Part shown: piece after piece, positions 57,525-64,000 of the stretch
Layout: every line of letters starts with the position of its first letter
How positions within the stretch are numbered: the stretch's first letter is position 1
Assembly (NCBI GenBank): GCA_032871835.1
Contig: CM065295.1
Span: 24,004,501-24,068,500 of the forward strand
Length of the DNA stretch: 64,000 bases
Direction of reading: 5' to 3'
From: Dipteronia dyeriana
Lineage: Eukaryota; Streptophyta; Magnoliopsida; Sapindales; Sapindaceae
Notes under the pieces: generated by a model
The model's database searches: none
The model's input: the letters and a program-made list of their open reading frames with translations, nothing else
Told to the model about the DNA's origin: nothing
Made by a program: the position numbers and the translations under genes

Positions 57525-58505
57525 ATTTGGTGGTATACCTTTTATGGTTAAATAAAGTAGTCCATCATTCTAAATGAATTAATTGAAACAAGATGTCGTC
57601 AAAGTGACCTCTCTTGTGTAGATTGTTCATGAGGGATGTTGGATGTTCGTGCGTGTGTAAATTCATACGGGTATTTACCGGTCCAAAGAAAGGTTAATAC
57701 TTGGCCGAATTGTACACATATCTGTGGTGGTAAACATGTGACGATTATAAGGTTTTATGTGTGAATAATTAGTCGATCCAAAGATAGATTTATTATTTAA
57801 CATAAATTATTGTCAATGTTTGATCACTATTAAAAGAGTACCACGTGTGTGTATATAAATTCATACGGGTATTGGCCGGCCCAAAGGAAGGTTAATACTT
57901 GGCCGAATTGTACACATATCTATGGTGGTAAACATGTGATGATTATAAGGTTTTACATGTGAATAATAAGTCGATCCAAAGATAGATTTATTATTTAACA
58001 TAAATTATTGTCAATGTTTGATCACTACAATAAGAATACCACTTACAATTAATATTATTGTCTAAAGACTTGATATTAATGTTGTACTGAGTATCTTAAG
58101 ATGAGACCGACCACTATTTGGTATATCTTTTATGGTTAAATAAAGTGGTTCATCATTCTAAATGGGCTAATTGAAGCAAGATGTCACCAAAGTGACCTCT
58201 CTTGTGTAGATTATTCATGAGGGATGTTGGATGTTTGTGTGTGTGTAAATTCATGCGGGTATTAGTCGGCCCAAAGGAAGGTTAATACTTGGCCGAATTG
58301 CACACACACCTGTGGTGATAAATATGTGACGATTATAAGGTTTTACATGTGAATAATAAGTCGATCCAAAGATAGATTTATTATTTGACATTAATTATTG
58401 TCAATGTTTGATCACTACAACAAGAGTACCACTAACAATTAATATTATTGTCCAAAGACTTGATATTAATGTTGTGCTAGGTATCTTGAGATGGGACTCA
58501 CCATT
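57525..58505 (+). repeat. Three leader repeats in the copia 5' untranslated region
   Basis: Units at about 57525-57840, 57841-58070 (lacking the first ~120 bp) and 58112-58505 share AAATTCAT(A/G)CGGGTATT, GGTTAATACTTGGCCGAATT, AAGTCGATCCAAAGATAG and TTGTCAATGTTTGATCACTA. They lie between primer site and gag, are non-coding, and lengthen the leader to about 1.7 kb. Confidence 0.8.
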
Positions 58506-58617
58506 ATCTAAATTTGTTGATCATTGTATTTGGTTATTAATGTGAGCATGTTTGTGTGTTTGTTTTGTTTTCTTTCAAGCTAATGTTTTACTATATCTGC
58601 TAATACCAACTATATAC

Positions 58618-59224
58618 CCATGCTTAATGGGATCAACTTTAAGGATTTGGAAGGAGAACATACTCATTGTTCTCGGCTGCATGGATCTGGACCTTGCATT
58701 TCGGGTTGAGAAACCCGCTTCTCTTACGGATGCAAGTTCTTCTGATAATAGGAAAAACTTTTAGAAGTGAGATTGTTCAAATCTCATGAGTCTTATGATC
58801 ATCAAGCGCGTCATTTAGGGGTGCGGTATCTGAAAAGATAACCAAAGTCAAGGAGTTCCTAGCCGAAATTGAAAAGCGTTTTGTTAAAAACGATAAGGTA
58901 GAAACAAGCACGCATTTGCAAAGCTTGATTTCTATGAAGTACAAAGGCAAAAGGAACATTAGGGAGTACATTATGGAAATGTCTCATATTGCTTATAAGC
59001 TTAAGGCACTGAAGCTCGAGCTGTTTGACGACTTGCTCGTGCATTTGGTATTAATATCACTTCCTGCACAATACAATCAGTTTAAGGTCAGTTACAACTG
59101 TCAAAAGGAAAAATGGACTCTTAATGAGCTCATTTCTTACTGTGTGCAAGAGGAAGAGAGACTGAAGCGAGACAGAACCGAAAGTGCTCATTTGGCTAGC
59201 ACCTATAAGGATAAGGGCAAATAA
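58618..59224 (+). pseudogene. Gag (UBN2-type) of copia element
   Basis: Reads MLNGINFKD, shifts frame to WKENILIVLGCMDLDLAFRV, shifts again, and from 58916 continues LISMKYKGKRNIREYIMEM, LVLISLPAQYNQFKVSYN and NELISYCVQEEERLKRDR. These are the usual copia Gag motifs. It ends at 59224 in KDKGK, where the zinc knuckle and protease should follow but do not. Confidence 0.85.
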
Positions 59225-59289
59225 AGGAAGAATAATGAAGTTGCAAAATACCTTATGAGCTTTAGATAGGCAAAGAAGCCTTGTCTAAA

Positions 59290-61240
59290 GCATTTTCACA
59301 TCTTGGGATGTCCAACTAAGGCAAGGCCTTACAGGCCACATGAAAAGAAATTGGACTCCAAAACTGTGAGCAGCTACTTCATTGGCTACTCTGAGCAATC
59401 AAGGGGCTATAAGTTTTATGATCCCACACTTAGGTCAATTTTTGAAACGGGAACTGCAACATTTTTTGAGGATGTTGATTTTGGGGGGAGAAATAAGGTA
59501 AGAGACATTGTCTTTGAGGAAGAATCGATTTCGATTCCTACTATCGCTTTTGACAATGTACATGTTTCTATACCTGTCATTGATCAAGAAGCAAATCTGG
59601 ATCCTCAACCAGACAATGTTGAACAACCCCCCATTCAAGATGAGGTAATTGTTCCTGAGGAACAAACTCAACAACCTCAAGAACCAGTGCCATTAAGGCG
59701 ATCCACTAGAGAAAGGAGAAATGCTATTCCGGGCGATTTTTACGTATTTCTCCAGGAACATGAGGAAGACATAGGAATGATGGAAAATGATCCAATCAAC
59801 TTCCAACAAGCCATGCAGGGTTCCAACTCTCAAAAGTGGATTGCTGCCATGAATGAGGAGTATAAGTTTATGCAAGACAATAAGGTTTGGGTACTTGTCC
59901 CATTACCAGAAGGTGCGAAGCCCATTGGTTGTAAATAAATATTTAAAACCAAAGGGATTCGAAAGGTAATGTGGAGAGGTATAAGGCTCGTCTTGTAACT
60001 CAAGGCTTTAACCAAAATAAAGGGATTGACTATAAAGAGACTTTCTCTCTGGTTTTCAACGAAAGACTCTTTTAGGACAATCATGGCACTTGTTGCATAT
60101 TTTGATCTTGAGCTTCATCAGATGGATGTCAAGACGGTGGTTCTCAATGGTAACATTGACGAAACAATTTATATGGTGCAACCAGAAAACTTTAAGTCGG
60201 GAGACCCAAAGAATATGGTGTGCAAATTGACAGAATCCATTTATGGACTCAAGCAAGCTTCCTGTCAGTGGTACCATAAGTTTCATCAAGTGATTATCTC
60301 GTTTGGTTTTGACATAAACATTATTGATAATTGTGTGTATCATAAATTCAGTGGGAGTAAACAAATATTTCTGGTTTTATATGTCGATGACATACTGCTT
60401 GCCACAAATGATATAGGCATGTTGCATGAAACCAAGAGATTTCTATCAAATAATTTTGAGATGAAAGATCTTGGTGACGTCTCCTTTGTATTAGGGATAC
60501 AGATACAACGAGATCGCTCTTGGGGTATTCTTGGATTATCACAAAGGGGCTATATCAATACAGTGCTCAAAAGGTTTGGCATGCAGGACAGCAAACCAGA
60601 TGACACCCCTATCGCTAAGGTAGACAAGTTCAGTCTCAATCAGTGCCCTAAAAGTAACCTTGAAGCTAAGAAAATACAGAAGATTCCCTATGCATCAGCT
60701 ACAGGGAGTCTAATGTATGCTTAGGTATGTACGCGTCTGGATTTTGCGTACATTATTGGTATGTTAAGCAGATATTTAAGTAACTCTAGGATGGATTATT
60801 GGAAAGCAGCCAATCAGGTTATAAGGTATTTGAAGAGAACAAAATATTACATGCTCACATATAGGAGATCAGGTCAGTTTGAGACCATAGAGTATTCCGA
60901 CTCTGATTATGCTGGATGTCAAGATAGTAGGAGATCCACATCAGGCTACATATACATGTTGGTTGGTGGAGCTATTTCTTGGAAGAGTGTCAAACAGACA
61001 CTCATAGCTTCTTCCACCATGGCAGCAGAGTTTGTAGCATGCTATGAGGCATCCAACCATGGAATATGGCTGCAAAATTTTATCACTAGGCTGCGCATTC
61101 TGGAGGGTGTTGAAAGACCACTCAAACTATATTGTGACAAAAAGTCAGCAGTGCTATATTCTAACAACAACAGGAGCTCATCTAAGTCAATGCATATTGA
61201 CATTAAGTTCCTACTTGTGAATGAAAGAGTACAGAGTTGA
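59290..61240 (+). pseudogene. Copia pol remnant: integrase C-terminus, reverse transcriptase, RNase H
   Basis: Begins in the integrase tail (HFHILGCPTKARPYRPHEKK, YFIGYSEQSRGYKFYDP), passes the linker (RRSTRERRNAIPGDFYVF) and stops at 59936. Reverse transcriptase continues from 60026 after a damaged stretch: LHQMDVKTVVLNGNIDETIY, YGLKQASCQWYHKF, and YVDDILLATNDIG with the catalytic box intact. A stop (TAG at 60722-60724) precedes RNase H (YSDSDYAGCQDSRRSTSGY, SSTMAAEFVACYEA). The integrase catalytic core is missing. Confidence 0.88.
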
Positions 61241-61761
61241 CATATATCCATAGAGCACATTGGGACAAACTCCATGATAGCGGATCCACTTACAAAAGGA
61301 TTACCACCTAAGGTTTTTCATGAGCACACTGCTCATATGGGTGTTATTTTGTGTGAGGATATCACATTATAGTGGGAGTTTGTATAATTTTGTATTTTAT
61401 TGCTCTATATTTTTATTTTGGATATACTTATGCATTTATGTATTTTGATATTTTTCTGATCAGAAATAAAGTATTCGGTTAATTATACTCTGTTACATTG
61501 TGTTAATTTTTGATCTCACTAAGGAATAAAGTAGGACCAGTTGGAATAGACATGTATAGATCACATTGTATGTAATTTCCATGCTACGCATCCATGATTG
61601 ATCTATGTCATTTGGTTATGTTGGTATACATGACCATTGATGGGTTTAGTCAAGCTTAATGTGACATTGTTCGGATATACCCTAAAATTGTGATAGCAAA
61701 ATTTTGGAGCTCATAAAGTCATACACATTTGTAAAGTTACATATGTGGCCAAGTGGGAGAT
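61241..61761 (+). other. 3' untranslated part and polypurine tract of copia element
   Basis: No coding sequence after the RNase H remnant. AAGTGGGAGAT just before the 3' LTR is the polypurine tract. Confidence 0.7.
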
Positions 61762-62305
61762 TGTTGGAAAATTCCATCATATGGGGCCACACATGTGAAC
61801 ATTAAATGTGTTGTGCTATCTTTTGGTTAAGCCTAAATTAAAGTGATCTAATTAAGATTTAAAGTATTAAGGCTTAAGGGTATAATTGTCATGGAATTAA
61901 TGTGTAGATACCAGAGTGCAATTTCTAATTTGTTAAGGGGTCGAATTAGAAACAGTCAACATATAATAATTTGATTATTATATATATTTAGGGTTATGGT
62001 CTCCAAATTACACGATACCTTTTTTTGTTTCTCTGTATCCCATCAACAGAGCATCAAGAACACAGTAGGGTTCATAGAGGATCGTGATAATTTAGAAGAT
62101 CACAACCCGTTCACAAATCTCCAGCGATAGATTCAGGTACGCTTCCGCTTTCTAGATTTACTTATTTTCTCTTGAATTGATATGTGTTATGTTATATTTG
62201 TTTAGGGTTTGATTAAGTATGTATAGAAACATGTTTAGGTTAAACATTCAGATTAATTTTGTGCCTAAGCATGTTATAGTTTTGTGTTAATCGAAAATTC
62301 TAACA
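61762..62305 (+). repeat. 3' LTR of copia element
   Basis: Matches 56298-56842 almost throughout and ends TTCTAACA, followed by the TAATA target duplication. Confidence 0.95.
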
Positions 62306-62310
62306 TAATA

Positions 62311-62655
62311 CTCAAATATTAGTTAAAAATCCAAGTATAAAAAATTATGTGATTCAGTTTAATTAAAAAAAAAATATTTTCTTAAATTACAAATCAAACT
62401 TCTTAACTTTTTAAGGAATTGATTTTTTTTATCTATTATTAAGCTAGATTAAATATATAGGGGCCACTTAATATGATTAGATGATAAATTTGTTTTTCGA
62501 ATAAAATTTTGTATAGCTTATTTTTAAATTTTAAAAATTATATTTACATTATAAATCAAACACTTAATTTTTTCTGTTATATTTCTGTGATGACTGATGA
62601 TCAACCAAAAGCAGCTCCCACTTGAAGATGGCCCCAGCACCAATAGATCTACAAT

Positions 62656-62722
<67 letters not shown>

Positions 62723-62929
62723 TGGAGTTACTGACACACCCATACTTGTCTATTTATGAAAAAAACCTTCTACATAATAAATCTATTAAAACTTCACATT
62801 CATTTTCTAAAAAAAAGAACACCCGTGTTTTTTTTTCCAAAAAAAAAACACCAACATTCTTGTGATCCTTTTTTTAAAAAAAATAATTCTTAACTCTTAA
62901 ACCCTAAAATATCTGACAATAATATTGTT
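62311..62929. other. AT-rich intergenic DNA
   Basis: No gene. Contains the (TA)n at 62661-62718 and several A- or T-runs (62810-62880). Confidence 0.5.
62661..62718. repeat. (TA)n microsatellite
   Basis: 29 uninterrupted TA units, the longest in the window. Confidence 0.95.
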
Positions 62930-64000
62930 AATAGCAAAATTTGGTTAGGGACCAAAGCAGAATTTATCACTTCCCAGTCTTCCCGCAAGGGTCCAAATTC
63001 GGGCTTGTATGATGGGGTATCAAGGTCCCCGAGGTCGAGCTACCACGCAATCCTACAGGAGCAAGGCGAGGCTGCCCATACCATCTGGGCATCTCGCACG
63101 TGTCCAGGCTTACCAAATAAAGCCCGACGAGACCGCGTCAAGCTCTTTATACCAGGATAAAGCCCGAAACTAGGTCGACGTGAAAGGACCTGGGTCCCCC
63201 GACATCAAGGTACCTCGTGACACTCTTCTAGAGCTTGCTATTATCTCTACTTTCACTAGGAGACCTTCAAGGTGCCAAACTTGTCTTGTAAATGCCCTCC
63301 TACCTCGTCGAGGTATAATCTCGACCTGTCCGAGCGTTTAAGGAAGGAGCCCGTAAAGCCTCATCGTCACCAAAAGCACCAAAATCCACTGTAGATCTTG
63401 GCATGGTTAAATCAAGTAGCAAGAGCAGTACTCGAGCGTACCTCTCTACCCTTCCAGAAACTAGCCAAGGTCGCCTGTTTATGGCAAACACCTAACCAGG
63501 GCCTGCTAGCCAAGCCTGTACAATTAGGTCAAGCTCCATGATAAAGCTCGGTGTAGCTAAACCAAGCTCCCCACTACAAGGTTGGAACCCAATGGGATAT
63601 TTCGCCTCTAAAATGGTTAGCACAAGCTCCATGGGAAGACCAACATCTAGCTTAGAGAGAATCGAGAGGTCCCTGGAGGACCCCGCCCTCAAGGAATATC
63701 AAATGTCACCTCAAGTAACCTCCATGAAGTACCTCTCCAAAGTGACATGTAGAACTAGAACTCTCATCTCGGCAAAAGAGGATTGACTTCCATGACATTT
63801 AAAGTACCATTAATAAGGTCAACTGTATTAATGGAGGCAGTCAACCTAATTAATGACATGATCAACACCATTAATAAGAGAATATTCAACTCTTTAATGG
63901 TCATCATTAGTGAAAGAGTCCAAAGAGGAAACAAATACCTCTTCCTCCAAGATATCCTCCACAACCTATTCTTTGGGGTCAACTATAACAGAAAATACCG
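62930..64000. mobile_element. GC-richer segment, probably edge of another LTR retroelement (truncated by window)
   Basis: Composition changes abruptly to about half GC, with repeated words AAGCCCGA, ACCTCG, CAAGCTC and AAGCTCCATG. There is no long open frame on either strand. Such sequence is typical of LTRs of plant gypsy elements. No LTR start, partner or primer site can be seen, so the call is tentative. Confidence 0.35.

Larger units (their letters stand above)
56298..62305 (+). mobile_element. Ty1/copia LTR retrotransposon, internally deleted
   Basis: Flanked by exact TAATA (56293-56297 and 62306-62310). LTRs of 545 and 544 bp differ at about 12 bases plus one indel by hand count, so this is the youngest retroelement here. 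The primer site is complementary to initiator tRNA-Met. The gag core is present. The Gag zinc knuckle, protease and most of integrase are gone, and reverse transcriptase/RNase H is present with stops. It needs proteins from a complete relative to move. Confidence 0.95.

Overview
This is nuclear DNA of a flowering plant, most likely a eudicot. The evidence is a spliceosomal five-exon gene, plant Ty3/gypsy elements of the Tat type, a Ty1/copia element primed by initiator tRNA-Met, hAT and Mutator-like TIR elements, and AT-rich intergenic DNA full of (TA)n tracts. I see no rRNA, tRNA, organellar or bacterial genes. The only host gene that looks intact is a cinnamoyl-CoA-reductase-like dehydrogenase/reductase on the minus strand at 52072-55272. 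Almost everything else is mobile DNA and its debris.

Layout. 1-10296: a minus-strand Tat-type Ty3/gypsy element, its 3' LTR cut by the window start. It lost its reverse transcriptase in frame and carries an antisense gene. 10297-14273: debris with two RNase H fragments in opposite orientation around a field of ACATGTAACTT-type repeats. 14274-20446: a short hAT-like element, two TIR elements with internal 21-bp minisatellites (14773-16097, 17624-18790), an old local duplication that supplies a near-empty site for the second one, and a MITE-like segment. 21585-25135: a complete but dead hAT element with an 8-bp target duplication. 26238-38016: a second Tat-type element, plus strand, with both LTRs and the same antisense gene. 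37456-40446: a tandem duplication made after that insertion, which doubled part of the LTR and a ribosomal-protein-type promoter. 41924-44530: hAT-like elements, one G-rich. 44590-51635: four Mutator-like TIR elements nearly end to end, the last belonging to the same minisatellite-carrying family. 52072-55272: the reductase gene. 56298-62305: an internally deleted copia element with 5-bp target duplications. 62930-64000: GC-richer sequence, probably the edge of another retroelement.

Two things deserve most attention. First, three dispersed elements share terminal inverted repeats and flanks but carry different minisatellites, all with a period near 21 bp and a common TCGAG plus T-run core. 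Second, both Tat-type elements carry a gene antisense to gag-pol that has two spliceosome-type introns at matching positions; antisense orientation would protect such introns through retrotransposition. The element calls rest on terminal repeats, target duplications and protein motifs read by eye; divergence figures are hand counts.
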